Positions 8,105-16,563 are shown, counted from the first letter of the stretch. The stretch is 34,245 nt of DNA from DATCLS01 sp036563805 (GCA_036563805.1 DATCLS010000003.1:1-34245); one strand, 5' to 3'. Translations and numbers: made by a program. The notes: a model not told the origin generated them from the sequence alone.

Positions 8105-9031
8105 TCAGAGGGCGTCGATGGCGGCCAGGTCGTCGTCGGTGAGCCGCCAGGACGCGGCCCGGGCGTTCGCCTCGACCTGGGCAGGCGACGTGGCCCCGGC
8201 GATGACGGACGCCACGCCCGGCTGCGCCGCCAGCCACGCCACCGCCAGCTCGAGCAGCGTGCGACCGTGCTCGGCGGCGAAGGCGGCCAGCCGCTCGATC
8301 CGGTCGAACGTCTCGTCGGTGACGTCGGCCGCGAAGTGGGGGGCGACCGCCAGCCGGGAGCCCGGCGGGTACGCCTCGCCGCGCTTGTACTTGCCGGTCA
8401 GCAGCCCCGACGCCAGCGGGAAGTACGGCACGATGCCGAGGCCGGCCTCGCGGGCGGCGGGCACGACCGACTCCTCCACCGCCCGCTGCAGCAGGTTCCA
8501 CTCGATCTGCGTGCCCGTGAAGCGGGGCAGGCCGCGGTCGGTGGCGATCTCGTCGGCCTCGCGGATCTGGTCGCCGGACAGGTTGGACGACGCCAGGTGC
8601 AGGACCTTGCCCTCCTCCACCAGAGCGGCCAGGGCCTCCTGCGCCTCCTCCATCGGGGCCTCGGGGTCGGGGAAGTGCAGGTAGTAGACGTCGATGCGGT
8701 CGGTGCCGAGCCGCCGCAGGCTGATCTCGCACCCCGTGCGGATGCGCTCGGCCAGCACGCCCGGCCGGTAGGGCTCGTCCTTGGGCCGGGGCAGGTACTT
8801 GGTGGCGACGACGGCCTCGTCGCGCCGGGACCCCAGGGCCTGGCCCAGGAACTCCTCGGACCGGCCCCCGCCGTACATCTCGGCCGTGTCGAAGTGGGTG
8901 ACGCCGGCGTCGAGGGCGGCCCGCACGACGGCGTGCGACGCCTCGGCGTCGATCCGCATGCCGAAGTTGTTGCAGCCCAGGCCCACCACCGACAGCTCGG
9001 GCCCGTCGTGGCCCAGCTTGCGTGCCTCCAT
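8105..9031 (-). CDS. Aldo/keto reductase
   Basis: This is a (beta/alpha)8 NADPH-dependent aldo/keto reductase of about 308 residues. The catalytic tetrad is visible: Asp and Tyr in HFDTAEMYGGGRSEEFLG, Lys in AVVATKY, His in VYYLHFPDP. Later blocks are HLASSNLSGDQI, TQIEWNLLQRAVEESVVP, and the cofactor-binding GVASVIAGATSPAQVEAN. It matches the actinobacterial AKR group that acts on aldehydes, ketones or sugars; exact substrate unknown. The start ATG at 9031 (MEARKLG) fits the family N-terminus; its Shine-Dalgarno site is weak (GTGGGG). It is co-transcribed with the MarR gene 2 bp downstream, and divergent from the sugar-dehydrase-like gene. Confidence 0.92.
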   Translation of the reverse strand: MEARKLGHDGPELSVVGLGCNNFGMRIDAEASHAVVRAALDAGVTHFDTAEMYGGGRSEEFLGQALGSRRDEAVVATKYLPRPKDEPYRPGVLAERIRTGCEISLRRLGTDRIDVYYLHFPDPEAPMEEAQEALAALVEEGKVLHLASSNLSGDQIREADEIATDRGLPRFTGTQIEWNLLQRAVEESVVPAAREAGLGIVPYFPLASGLLTGKYKRGEAYPPGSRLAVAPHFAADVTDETFDRIERLAAFAAEHGRTLLELAVAWLAAQPGVASVIAGATSPAQVEANARAASWRLTDDDLAAIDAL

Positions 9032-9045
9032 CAGACGTCGAACCC

Positions 9046-9105
9046 CACTCGATGCGACCTCACTCGATCCGTGCCCGCTCGATCCAGACTCACTAGATCG
9101 TTGTA
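9046..9105. repeat. Four 15-bp tandem near-repeats
   Basis: Four consecutive 15-bp units at 9046, 9061, 9076 and 9091 each begin C(A/G)CT(C/A)GAT and then vary: cactcgatgcgacct, cactcgatccgtgcc, cgctcgatccagact, cactagatcgttgta. They fill most of the gap between the AKR and dehydrase genes and run directly into the 16-bp dyad at 9100-9115. They could be regulator half-sites on the same face at 1.5 helical turns, or a decaying microsatellite. Confidence 0.7.
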
Positions 9106-9115
9106 TGTTTACAAC
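9100..9115. promoter_or_regulatory. Candidate MarR operator in the AKR/dehydrase divergent promoter
   Basis: A perfect 6-bp inverted repeat, GTTGTA and TACAAC around TGTT, forms a 16-bp dyad. Size and the TTGTA..TACAA core resemble known MarR/OhrR-type operators. It overlaps a TATGTT -10-like box for the rightward gene and is 69 bp before the start of the leftward AKR-marR operon. This position lets one regulator control both directions. Binding by the MarR encoded at 7593-8102 is inference. Confidence 0.55.
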
Positions 9116-9145
9116 CGTACCGCGCCACCGGGGAGGGATCGCGCC

Positions 9146-10363
9146 GTGAGCGCCGAGAGCATGAAACGGATCCTGTACGCGGGCAGCGTCCACGACCAAG
9201 CCGAGAGAGACGCCGTCCTCCGGGTGCTGGACGGCGGCGCCCGAGCCTTCGCCATCGGCAAGCACGTCGCCGAGATGGAGCGGCGGGTGGCCGAGCTGTT
9301 CGGCAAGGCGTCGGGCCTCATGGTCAACTCGGGCTCCTCGGCGCTGTTCCTGGCGGTCGAGCTGCTCGACCTGCCGCCCAGCTCCGAGATCATCACCGCC
9401 ACCTGCACGTTCTCGACCGACATCTCGGCCATCGTCCGGGCCGGTCACGTGCCGGTGCTGATCGACATCGAGCCCGACACGTTCAACGCCGACGTGGCCC
9501 GCATCGAGGAGATGATCTCGCCGAAGACCCGGGCCATCCTGCTGCCCAACCTCGTGGGCAACGCCCCCGACTGGGACGCGGTGCGGGCCATCGCCGACCG
9601 CCACGACCTGCTGGTGGTCGAGGACTCCTGCGACGCGCTCGGCGCCACCCTGCGGGGCACGCCCACCGGCACCCGCTCCGACCTCAGCCTGACCAGCTTC
9701 GCCAACTCGCACATCATCACGTGCGCCGGTAACGGCGGGATGGTCCTGCTCGACGACGAGCGCCTGCGCGACCGGGGCCTGCTGCTGCGCCGGTGGGGCC
9801 GCCGGTCGGAGGTCCAGCTCTACGGCAGCCGCCGGGGCGAGCGCGACTTCTGGGAGGACCTCGACGGCATCCGCTACGACAACCTGTTCATCTTCGACGA
9901 GCTGGGCTGGAACTTCGAGCCATCGGAGATGGGCGCCGCCTTCGGGCTGGCCCAGCTCGACAAGCTGGGCGCCAACCACGAGCGGCGGCAGCGCAACTTC
10001 GCTCTCTACACCGAGCTGTTCCGCCGGCACGAGGACCGGTTCGTCCTGCCCCGCACGACCGACGGCCTGCACACGGCCTGGCTGTCGTACCCGATCGTCG
10101 TACGCCCCGACGCCGGGTTCACCCGCAGCGACATGCAGCTGTTCCTCGAGGAGCGGGGCGTCGACACCCGCACGGTGTGGACGGGCAACGTGGCCCGCCA
10201 GCCGATGATGAAGGGCGTCACGTTCCGGGCCCCCGCCGGCGGCATGCCCAACGCCGACGCGGTCATGGCCGGCGGCCTGATCCTGCCGATGGGCCACGGC
10301 CTCGACGACGCCGCCATCGACTACGTGCGCGAGCGGGTCGAGGCCTTCCTCGCCACGGTCTGA
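9146..10363 (+). CDS. PLP-dependent sugar 3-dehydrase-like protein (RfbH/ColD type, DegT fold)
   Basis: This 405-residue protein has the DegT/DnrJ/EryC1 fold. Seen: SGSSALFLAVELL (cofactor phosphate side), VEDSCDALGA with the pyridine-N Asp near residue 160, then SFANSHIITCAGNGGMV. In aminotransferases the residue four after SF is the Schiff-base lysine; here it is His189, the mark of sugar-nucleotide 3-dehydrases (RfbH/E1, ColD). The EDxCDALG block and the DTRTVWTGNVARQP segment also match RfbH. The RfbH [2Fe-2S] cysteine cluster is missing: only Cys87, Cys162 and Cys193 exist, so a ColD-like iron-free dehydration is possible. GTG at 9146 follows GGGAGGG by 8 bases; ATG 9161 is an alternative start. 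No sugar-nucleotide genes are nearby. Confidence 0.85.
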   Translation: MSAESMKRILYAGSVHDQAERDAVLRVLDGGARAFAIGKHVAEMERRVAELFGKASGLMVNSGSSALFLAVELLDLPPSSEIITATCTFSTDISAIVRAGHVPVLIDIEPDTFNADVARIEEMISPKTRAILLPNLVGNAPDWDAVRAIADRHDLLVVEDSCDALGATLRGTPTGTRSDLSLTSFANSHIITCAGNGGMVLLDDERLRDRGLLLRRWGRRSEVQLYGSRRGERDFWEDLDGIRYDNLFIFDELGWNFEPSEMGAAFGLAQLDKLGANHERRQRNFALYTELFRRHEDRFVLPRTTDGLHTAWLSYPIVVRPDAGFTRSDMQLFLEERGVDTRTVWTGNVARQPMMKGVTFRAPAGGMPNADAVMAGGLILPMGHGLDDAAIDYVRERVEAFLATV

Positions 10364-10495
10364 GCGGCCGCCGCCCGAGCCGCCCCCCGCCGGCCGAACG
10401 CTCCCGCCAGCGGCCCCTCCCCCGCTTTGACCCTCGCCGCTGTCACGGCCCGGGCGTAGTGTCCGGCAAACAGGCGATGAGAGGGAGGGCACACC

Positions 10496-11353
10496 ATGCC
10501 CGAGCGAGACCGGTACATCCCGGGTGTCCCCTGCTGGGTCGACACCCTCCAGCCCGATCCGAAGGCGGCGGCCCGGTTCTACGGCGACCTCTTCGGGTGG
10601 GAGGTCGCCGACGTCACCGAGGGCGGTGCGGACGGCTACCTCATCGGCCGCATCCGGGGCGGCGACGTCGCCGGGGTGGGCTCGGTCCCCCCGGGGTCGC
10701 CGCCCACGCCGGTGTGGAACACCTACGTGAGCGTCGACAGCGTCGACGCCACCGTGGCCCGGGCCCGCGACGCCGGCGCCACCGTGGTGGTCGAGCCGTA
10801 CGACGTCATGGACCTCGGGCGCTCGGCGGTGCTCGCCGACCCCCACGGGGCGGCCTTCGGCCTGTGGGAGCCCGAGGCCTTCCCCGGCGCCCGGGTCGTC
10901 AACGAGCACGGCGCGCTGAACTTCAACGGCCTGGCCACGCGCGACCCCGAGGCGGCCGAGGCGTTCTACAGCGCGGTCTTCGGCTGGCGGCTGCTGCGGC
11001 TGCCCGAGGGGCCGATGTGGGCGCTCCCCGGCTACGGCGACCACCTCGAGGAGCTCAGCCCCGGCCTGCACGAGCAGATGGCGCAGATGGGCGCGCCCGA
11101 GGGCTTCATCGACGTCGTGGCCGCCATCGACCCGATCGGCGACGACGACGCCGACACACCGGCGCACTGGAACATCACGTTCGGCACCGAGGACGTCCGG
11201 GCGACGGCGGCCCGGGCCGAGGAGCTGGGCGGCCGGGTCGAGGAGGGGCCGCTCGACGCACCCTGGAGCCGGACGGCCGTGATCGCCGACCCCCAGGGAG
11301 CGCGGTTCATCGCCAGTCAGTTCGTGCCCGAGAACAAGGACCTGGCCCGCTGA
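10496..11353 (+). CDS. VOC family protein with two glyoxalase-like domains
   Basis: This 285-residue protein contains two tandem VOC (vicinal oxygen chelate) modules: residues about 8-130 (CWVDTLQPDPKAAARFYGDLFGWEV ... AVLADPHGAAFGLWEP) and about 140-280 (NFNGLATRDPEAAEAFYSAVFGWRL ... AVIADPQGARFIASQF). The repeated patterns DPxAAxxFYxxxFGW and ADPxGAxF define the family. Similar two-domain proteins are annotated as glyoxalase/bleomycin-resistance-like or hydroxylase proteins with mostly unknown substrates. The ATG has a good GAGAGGGAGGG ribosome site. A TAGTGT box lies about 35 bp upstream, without a clear -35. It is followed by a strong terminator hairpin. Confidence 0.9.
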   Translation: MPERDRYIPGVPCWVDTLQPDPKAAARFYGDLFGWEVADVTEGGADGYLIGRIRGGDVAGVGSVPPGSPPTPVWNTYVSVDSVDATVARARDAGATVVVEPYDVMDLGRSAVLADPHGAAFGLWEPEAFPGARVVNEHGALNFNGLATRDPEAAEAFYSAVFGWRLLRLPEGPMWALPGYGDHLEELSPGLHEQMAQMGAPEGFIDVVAAIDPIGDDDADTPAHWNITFGTEDVRATAARAEELGGRVEEGPLDAPWSRTAVIADPQGARFIASQFVPENKDLAR

Positions 11354-11389
11354 CCGGCAGGCCCTGACCGGTCGGCGGCCGCCGGTCGA

Positions 11390-11436
11390 CGACAGCCCGC
11401 CACCCCACCCGCCTGGGCGGGCGGGGTGGCCTGTCG
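11390..11436. terminator. Bidirectional terminator hairpin
   Basis: There is a long GC stem: GCCACCCC and GGGGTGGC enclosing CCCGCC and GGCGGG around TG, with one A/C mismatch. An outer CGACAG/CTGTCG pair has a short 5' bulge. It lies between the convergent VOC and ferritin-like genes. It lacks a T-tract, as is usual in high-GC actinobacteria. Confidence 0.75.
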
Positions 11437-11484
11437 GGCTTCAGGGGGGTTTCCGGACGAGGGCTCGAGGAGGGATGCGGTGGG

Positions 11485-12606
11485 TCAGGCGCTCGAGCCG
11501 GCCTGCACCTGCAGCGACTCGTACTCCTCGCCGGTGTCCTGCCAGTCCTCGAAGGCGATCACGCCCATCTCGGTGAACCGCTCGCGCAGCCAGCCGTCGC
11601 CGGCGTCGAGCAGGCCGAGCTTCTTGCAGTTGGGGACGATCTTCGAGAACAGCATCTGCTGGAACATCGCCCGGCCCGGGTCCTGCACGACGAGCGGCAG
11701 GATCTCCTTGGGCTTGATGCCCATGCGCTCCCACACCTCCTGCTGGAGGAACCGGTCGCGCATACGCACCGCGGCCTCGAACGCGAACTCCTGGCGCTCG
11801 CGCAGCTCGGCGGTCGTGAGGTCCTGGTAGTACTCCTTCAGCGACAGCACCCCGAAGGCCACGTGCCGGGCCTCGTCCGACATCACGTAGCGCAGCAGCT
11901 GCTTGAGCAGCGGGTCGGGGGTCATCTCCCGCATGAACCCGAACGCCGCCAGCGCCAACCCCTCGACCATGATCTGCATGCCGAGGTAGGTCATGTCCCA
12001 CCTGCTGTCGTTGATGATGTCGTCGAGCAGCATCTTCAGGTGGGCGTTGATCGGGTAGTGGCCCTCGTGCTTCTCGTCGAGGTACTTGGCGAACACCTCG
12101 ACGTGCCGGGCCTCGTCCATGACCTGGGTGGACGCGTAGTACTTGGCGTCGATCCAGGGCACGGTCTCGACGATCTTGGCCGTGCACAGCAGGGCGCCCT
12201 GCTCGCCGTGCATGAACTGGCTCAGCGTCCAGTTGTCGGACTCGATGGCCAGCTGGATGAAGTCGTCCTCGGTGAACTTCTCGAGCGGGGTGCCGGTGAC
12301 GTCGCGCTCGAGCTCCGCCCACTGCATGCGCGACAGCTGGGCGTTCTTGACCAGGTCGACCTCGGTGTCCCAGGGGAGGTCGGTCTGGCCGTTCCACTGC
12401 GCGTGCTTGGCCTTCTCGTAGAGCTTGCTGAGGCCCGGCCGAGCCCCCTTCTCGTAGTCCCACGTGAAGATGGCGTCCGCGTTGTCGGCGACCGTGTGGA
12501 TGGCCTCGTCCACGTCGGTGTTCGACACCGACAGGATGGCCTCCAGGTCATTGACGTCCTCCCGGCCGATGATCTCGGTGTTCGCCGAGTACTCCTCGCT
12601 CGCCAT
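11485..12606 (-). CDS. Ferritin-like diiron protein (R2-like oxygenase family)
   Basis: This 373-residue all-helical protein has a complete carboxylate-bridged diiron set: Glu135 (HGEQG), Glu165 and His168 (MDEARH), Glu215 (MVEGL), Glu245 and His248 (SDEARH). This E...ExxH...E...ExxH pattern is shared by R2-type ribonucleotide reductase subunits, AurF-like N-oxygenases and fatty-acyl desaturase-like ferritins. No R1 subunit gene is present, so a stand-alone oxygenase/oxidase role is more likely than dNTP synthesis (inference). No signal peptide; cytoplasmic. The ATG at 12606 follows an AGGGGG site. The upstream region carries three dyads (12628, 12689, 12701), suggesting control by one or more repressors. 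Exact substrate not recognised. Confidence 0.8.
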   Translation of the reverse strand: MASEEYSANTEIIGREDVNDLEAILSVSNTDVDEAIHTVADNADAIFTWDYEKGARPGLSKLYEKAKHAQWNGQTDLPWDTEVDLVKNAQLSRMQWAELERDVTGTPLEKFTEDDFIQLAIESDNWTLSQFMHGEQGALLCTAKIVETVPWIDAKYYASTQVMDEARHVEVFAKYLDEKHEGHYPINAHLKMLLDDIINDSRWDMTYLGMQIMVEGLALAAFGFMREMTPDPLLKQLLRYVMSDEARHVAFGVLSLKEYYQDLTTAELRERQEFAFEAAVRMRDRFLQQEVWERMGIKPKEILPLVVQDPGRAMFQQMLFSKIVPNCKKLGLLDAGDGWLRERFTEMGVIAFEDWQDTGEEYESLQVQAGSSA

Positions 12607-12627
12607 TGGGCCCCCTGGGTCAGCGTT

Positions 12628-12637
12628 GACTCGAGTC
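12628..12637. promoter_or_regulatory. 10-bp palindrome before the diiron gene
   Basis: GACTCGAGTC is a perfect palindrome lying 22 bp before the start codon of the diiron gene, next to an AT-rich stretch (ATAACACCAATTATTG). It is in the promoter/leader position and could be an operator. No known regulator is assigned. Confidence 0.3.
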
Positions 12638-12688
12638 GATAACACCAATTATTGACGCGGAGCGTGGCGGCCGAAAGGGATAGAGAGT

Positions 12689-12716
12689 GTGACGTTCGTC
12701 ACTGACGTCCCGGTCA
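12689..12716. promoter_or_regulatory. Two adjacent dyads upstream of the diiron gene
   Basis: A perfect 14-bp dyad (GTGACG and CGTCAC around TT, 12689-12702) is followed at once by a second (CTGAC and GTCAG around GTCCCG, 12701-12716). Both contain the TGAC...GTCA core seen in several TetR-family operators. They lie about 83-110 bp before the diiron gene start and downstream of the kgd stop, so they most likely serve the diiron gene. Confidence 0.4.
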
Positions 12717-12824
12717 GCGACGCGTCGGCGCCCCGGCGCGCGCCGCGTCGGCCCCGAAAGCCGGGCCAGGTGCCGGGCCAGGAGCGGTTCAGACGGCCCG
12801 GCCGACGCAGCCGATTCTCACGGC

Positions 12825-15800
12825 TCAGTCGACGCGCAGCGCCGCGTCGAGCAGGGCCTCCTGCTCCTGCACGTGGATCGTGTGCGACCCGGTGGCCGGG
12901 CTGCCCGACTCGTAGCGGCTGACCCGCCGGATGCGGTGCTTGTCGCCGAACCGCTCGGCCAGCCGGTCCTGGGCGAAGGCCCAGGCGCCCATGTTGGCCG
13001 GCTCCTCCTGCAGCCAGACGATCTCGTCGGCGTTCGGGTAGCTGGCCACGATCTCGTCGAGCCGGTCGTAGGGCCACGGGTAGAGCTGCTCGACCCGCAC
13101 GATGGCCACCGGCGCCGGCCGCTGCTGGCGCTCGACCAGCGCCTCGACGCCGATCTTGCCGGAGCACAGCACGATGCGGCGCACCGCGGCGCGGTCCTCG
13201 ACCGCAGGGTCGTCGAGGACCTCCTCGAAGCTCCCCCGCGTCAGGTCGTCGACCTTGGATCGCGCCGGCCGGGCCCGCAGCAGCGACTTGGGCGTGAACA
13301 CCACGAGCGGCTTGCGGATGTCGCGGTGCATCTGGCGCCGCAGCAGGTGGAAGTACTGGGCGGCCGTGGTGGCGTTGGTGACCTGGATGTTGTCCTCGGC
13401 GCACTGGGTGAGGAACCGCTCGACCCGGGCCGAGCTGTGCTCGGCGCCCTGACCCTCGTAGCCGTGGGGCAGCAGCAGGACGAGGCCCGAGGTCTGGCCC
13501 CACTTGTCCTCGCCGGCGACGATGAACTGGTCGACGATGACCTGGGCACCGTTGACGAAGTCGCCGAACTGGGCCTCCCAGCACACCAGGGCGTCCTTGT
13601 TGGCCACCGAGTAGCCGTACTCGAAGCCCATCGCCGCGTACTCCGACAGCAGCGAGTCGTAGATCCAGAACTTGCCCTGGTCGGGGCTGAGGTGGGCCAG
13701 CGGCGCCCACTCGGCGCCGTTGGTGTGGTCGATCAGCACGGCGTGGCGCTGGCTGAAGGTGCCTCGGCGGGAGTCCTGCCCGGCCAGCCGGATGTCGGTG
13801 CCCTCGAGCAGCAGCGTGCCGAACGCCAGGGCCTCGGCGGTGGCGAAGTCGACCTCGCCGGCCTCGCGGAACATCTTGTCCCGCGCCTCCATCTGCCGGA
13901 CCAGCTTGGGGTGCACGTGGAAGTCGTCGGGCCAGGCGGTCAGCGCCCTGAACACCCGCTCCAGCACCGGGCGCTCCACGCCGGTCTCGACGTGCGGCAG
14001 CACGCCGACCGCCGGCGGCGGCTCGGCCGCCTTCAGGTCGGCCGGCGGGGCCGACTGGCGGGTCTCGTCCAGCGCCTGTTGCAGCCGCTTCTGGAAGTCG
14101 TCGAGCGCCTGCTCGGCCTCCTCCAGCGACAGGTGGCCCCGCTTGACCAGCGACTCGGTGAACAGCTTCCGCACCGACCGCCGCTCGTTGATCTTGGCGT
14201 ACATGAGCGGCTGCGTGTAGCTGGGATCGTCGCCCTCGTTGTGCCCGTGGCGCCGGTAGCAGACGAGGTCGATGACCACGTCCTTGTGGAACCGCTGGCG
14301 GTAGGCGTAGGCGAGCCGGGCCACCCGCACGCAGGCCTCGGGGTCGTCGCCGTTCACGTGGAAGATCGGCGCCTGCACGATCTTGGCGGCGTCGGTGGCG
14401 TAGATGCCCGACCGGGCGGCCTCGGGCGTGGTCGTGAACCCGATCTGGTTGTTGATGACCACGTGGATGGTGCCGCCCACCCGGTAGCCCTTGATGTCGC
14501 TCATGTTGAGCGTCTCGGCCACCACACCCTGGCCGGCGAAGGCGGCGTCTCCGTGCATGAGGATGGGCAGGATCGAGAACGCCTCGGGGTCGTTGATCTG
14601 GTCCTGCCGGGCCCGGGCCATGCCGACCACCACCGGGTCGACGGCCTCGAGGTGGCTGGGGTTGGCGGCCAGCTCGACCCGGATGCCGTTGCCCTTGCGG
14701 CTCTGGAACTTGCCGACCTGGCCCAGGTGGTACTTGACATCGCCCGTGCCCTGGACGGCGTCGGGGTCGAGCGTCCCCTCGAACTCCTTGAACAGCTGGT
14801 CGTAGGACTTGCCCACGATGTTGGCCAGGACGTTGAGCCGGCCCCGGTGGGCCATGCCCATGACGGCGCCGTCGAGCCCGTCGTCGGCGGCCGCCTCGAG
14901 CAAGGCGTCGAGGATGGGGATCAGGCTCTCGCCGCCCTCGAGGCCGAACCGCTTCTGGCCGAGCCACTTGGTTCCGAGGAACTTCTCGAACGCCTCGGCC
15001 GCGTTCAGCCGCTCGAGGATGTGGCGCAGGTCCTCGGTGGGGAGCTCGTTGCTGACGCCCTCGACCTGCGACTGGATCCAGTGCTGCTCCTCAAGGTCCT
15101 GGATGTGCATGTACTCGATGCCCGCCGTGCGGCAGTAGGCGTCGCGCAGCACCCGCAGGATCTCGGACAGGCGCATCCGGTCCTCGCCCACCAGGTCGCC
15201 CGTCAGGAACTCTCGGTCGAGGTCCCAGATCGTCAGGCCGTAGGTGGCCGGGTCGAGCTCGGGCGCCATCTGCGGTTCCTTCCACCGCAGCGGGTCGAGG
15301 TCGGCGATCAGGTGCCCGCGCACCCGGTAGACCCGGATCAGCGTGGCCACCGCCATCTGCTTCTCGAGCTGGGACTGCTCGCGGTCGACCGGGTTGACGT
15401 CGCGCCGCCACCGGATCGCCTCGTAGGGCACCTCGAGGCTGGCGAAGATGTCGTCGTAGAAACCGTCGGCGCCGAGCAGCAGCTCCTCGACGCGCTTGAG
15501 GAACAGGCCCGACTCCGCGCCCTGGATGATGCGGTGGTCGTAGGTCGACGTGACCGTCACGACCTTCGAGGCGCCCAGGTCGGCCAGCATCAGCGGGTCG
15601 GCGCCCCGCCACTCGGCCGGATAGTCGATGGCGCCCAGACCCACGATGACGCCCTGGCCCGGCATGAGCCGCGGCACCGACTGGACCGTGCCGATCGTGC
15701 CCGGATTGGTCAGCGTGACGTTGGCGCCGGCGAAGTCGTCGGGCGACAGCTTGTTGGAGCGGACCTTGCGGATCAGCTCCTCGTAGCGACCCCAGAACGC

Positions 15801-16556
15801 CCGGAAGTCGAGCGTGTCGGCCTCGTGGATCACCGGGACGAGCAGCGTGCGGCTGCCGTCGGACTTCTCGACGTCGACCGCCAGGCCCAGGTTGACGTGC
15901 TCGTGGCGGACGACGCGGGGCTTGCCGTCGTCGCCCTCGACGTAGGTCGAGGCCATGACCGGCATCGAGTCGGCGATGGCCCGGACGACCGCGTAGCCGA
16001 TGATGTGGGTGAAGCTGACCTTGCCGCCCCGGGTGCGGCCCAGGTAGCCGTTGATGACCCGGCGGTTGACCTCGAGCAGCTTGGCCGGGACGTTGCGGAA
16101 GCTGGTGGCCGTGGGGACCTTGAGGCTGGCCTCCATGTTGGCCACGATGCGCGCCGCCGCACCCCGCAGCGGCTCGCCGACCGGCTCGCCCGTCCCCGAC
16201 TCGGCCTGGGGCGGCGCCGGCTTGGCGGCCTCGGCCCGCGGCGCGGCCGTCGCCTGCGACGCCGCCGGGGCCCGGGCCGTGCCCGGCGCGGCCGTCGCCT
16301 GCGACGCAGCCGGAGCCGACGGGGCCGCTGCGCCATTGCGCGCCGCGGTGGCGGGTGCGGTGGCGGCGACCGGGGCCGGCGCGGGCGGCGTGGGTGCGGG
16401 GGCCGTCTTGGGCGCCGACACGGGGACGTAGTCGGTGAAGAAGTCGCGCCAGCTCTCGCTGACCGAGGTCGGGTCAGCCAGATACTGCTCGTACATCTCG
16501 TCGACCAGCCAGGCGTTCGGCCCCAGAGCGGTCGTCGATGTCTTCTCGTCACCCAC
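12825..16556 (-). CDS. kgd: Multifunctional 2-oxoglutarate dehydrogenase/decarboxylase (Kgd, E2-E1 fusion)
   Basis: This is an actinobacterial Kgd of about 1243 residues that feeds 2-oxoglutarate into the TCA cycle. Domains in order: an N-terminal E1 peripheral segment (GPNAWLVDEMYEQYLADPTSVSESWRDFF in part), an Ala/Pro linker of about 80 residues, and a succinyltransferase (E2-type) domain with TYDHRIIQGAESG. Then comes a ThDP-dependent E1 with MGMAHRGRLNVLAN, GDAAFAGQGVV, NNQIGFTT, RRHGHNEGDDPSYTQP and GQDSRRGTFSQRH. I chose GTG 16556 because a TACGAT box ends exactly 7 bases upstream and no Shine-Dalgarno site is present (leaderless pattern). The resulting N-terminus also matches Kgd proteins in length. 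An in-frame GTG at 16589 would add 11 residues. Confidence 0.95.
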   Translation of the reverse strand: MGDEKTSTTALGPNAWLVDEMYEQYLADPTSVSESWRDFFTDYVPVSAPKTAPAPTPPAPAPVAATAPATAARNGAAAPSAPAASQATAAPGTARAPAASQATAAPRAEAAKPAPPQAESGTGEPVGEPLRGAAARIVANMEASLKVPTATSFRNVPAKLLEVNRRVINGYLGRTRGGKVSFTHIIGYAVVRAIADSMPVMASTYVEGDDGKPRVVRHEHVNLGLAVDVEKSDGSRTLLVPVIHEADTLDFRAFWGRYEELIRKVRSNKLSPDDFAGANVTLTNPGTIGTVQSVPRLMPGQGVIVGLGAIDYPAEWRGADPLMLADLGASKVVTVTSTYDHRIIQGAESGLFLKRVEELLLGADGFYDDIFASLEVPYEAIRWRRDVNPVDREQSQLEKQMAVATLIRVYRVRGHLIADLDPLRWKEPQMAPELDPATYGLTIWDLDREFLTGDLVGEDRMRLSEILRVLRDAYCRTAGIEYMHIQDLEEQHWIQSQVEGVSNELPTEDLRHILERLNAAEAFEKFLGTKWLGQKRFGLEGGESLIPILDALLEAAADDGLDGAVMGMAHRGRLNVLANIVGKSYDQLFKEFEGTLDPDAVQGTGDVKYHLGQVGKFQSRKGNGIRVELAANPSHLEAVDPVVVGMARARQDQINDPEAFSILPILMHGDAAFAGQGVVAETLNMSDIKGYRVGGTIHVVINNQIGFTTTPEAARSGIYATDAAKIVQAPIFHVNGDDPEACVRVARLAYAYRQRFHKDVVIDLVCYRRHGHNEGDDPSYTQPLMYAKINERRSVRKLFTESLVKRGHLSLEEAEQALDDFQKRLQQALDETRQSAPPADLKAAEPPPAVGVLPHVETGVERPVLERVFRALTAWPDDFHVHPKLVRQMEARDKMFREAGEVDFATAEALAFGTLLLEGTDIRLAGQDSRRGTFSQRHAVLIDHTNGAEWAPLAHLSPDQGKFWIYDSLLSEYAAMGFEYGYSVANKDALVCWEAQFGDFVNGAQVIVDQFIVAGEDKWGQTSGLVLLLPHGYEGQGAEHSSARVERFLTQCAEDNIQVTNATTAAQYFHLLRRQMHRDIRKPLVVFTPKSLLRARPARSKVDDLTRGSFEEVLDDPAVEDRAAVRRIVLCSGKIGVEALVERQQRPAPVAIVRVEQLYPWPYDRLDEIVASYPNADEIVWLQEEPANMGAWAFAQDRLAERFGDKHRIRRVSRYESGSPATGSHTIHVQEQEALLDAALRVD

Positions 16557-16563
16557 GGTGCCG

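Noticed and set aside
10425..10480. TTGACC and TAGTGT as a VOC promoter
   Set aside because: The spacing is 24 bases, too long for a normal promoter; at most the TAGTGT is a -10.
8105..11167. Possible 1020-residue protein extending the aldo/keto reductase upstream
   Set aside because: The upstream part is antisense to the dehydrase and VOC genes and has no domain; ATG 9031 fits the AKR family start.
12765..12810. GCCGGGCC...GGCCCGGC pair as a kgd terminator
   Set aside because: 8-bp arms with a loop of about 30 bases and repeated GCCGGGCCAG units; pairing is ambiguous.
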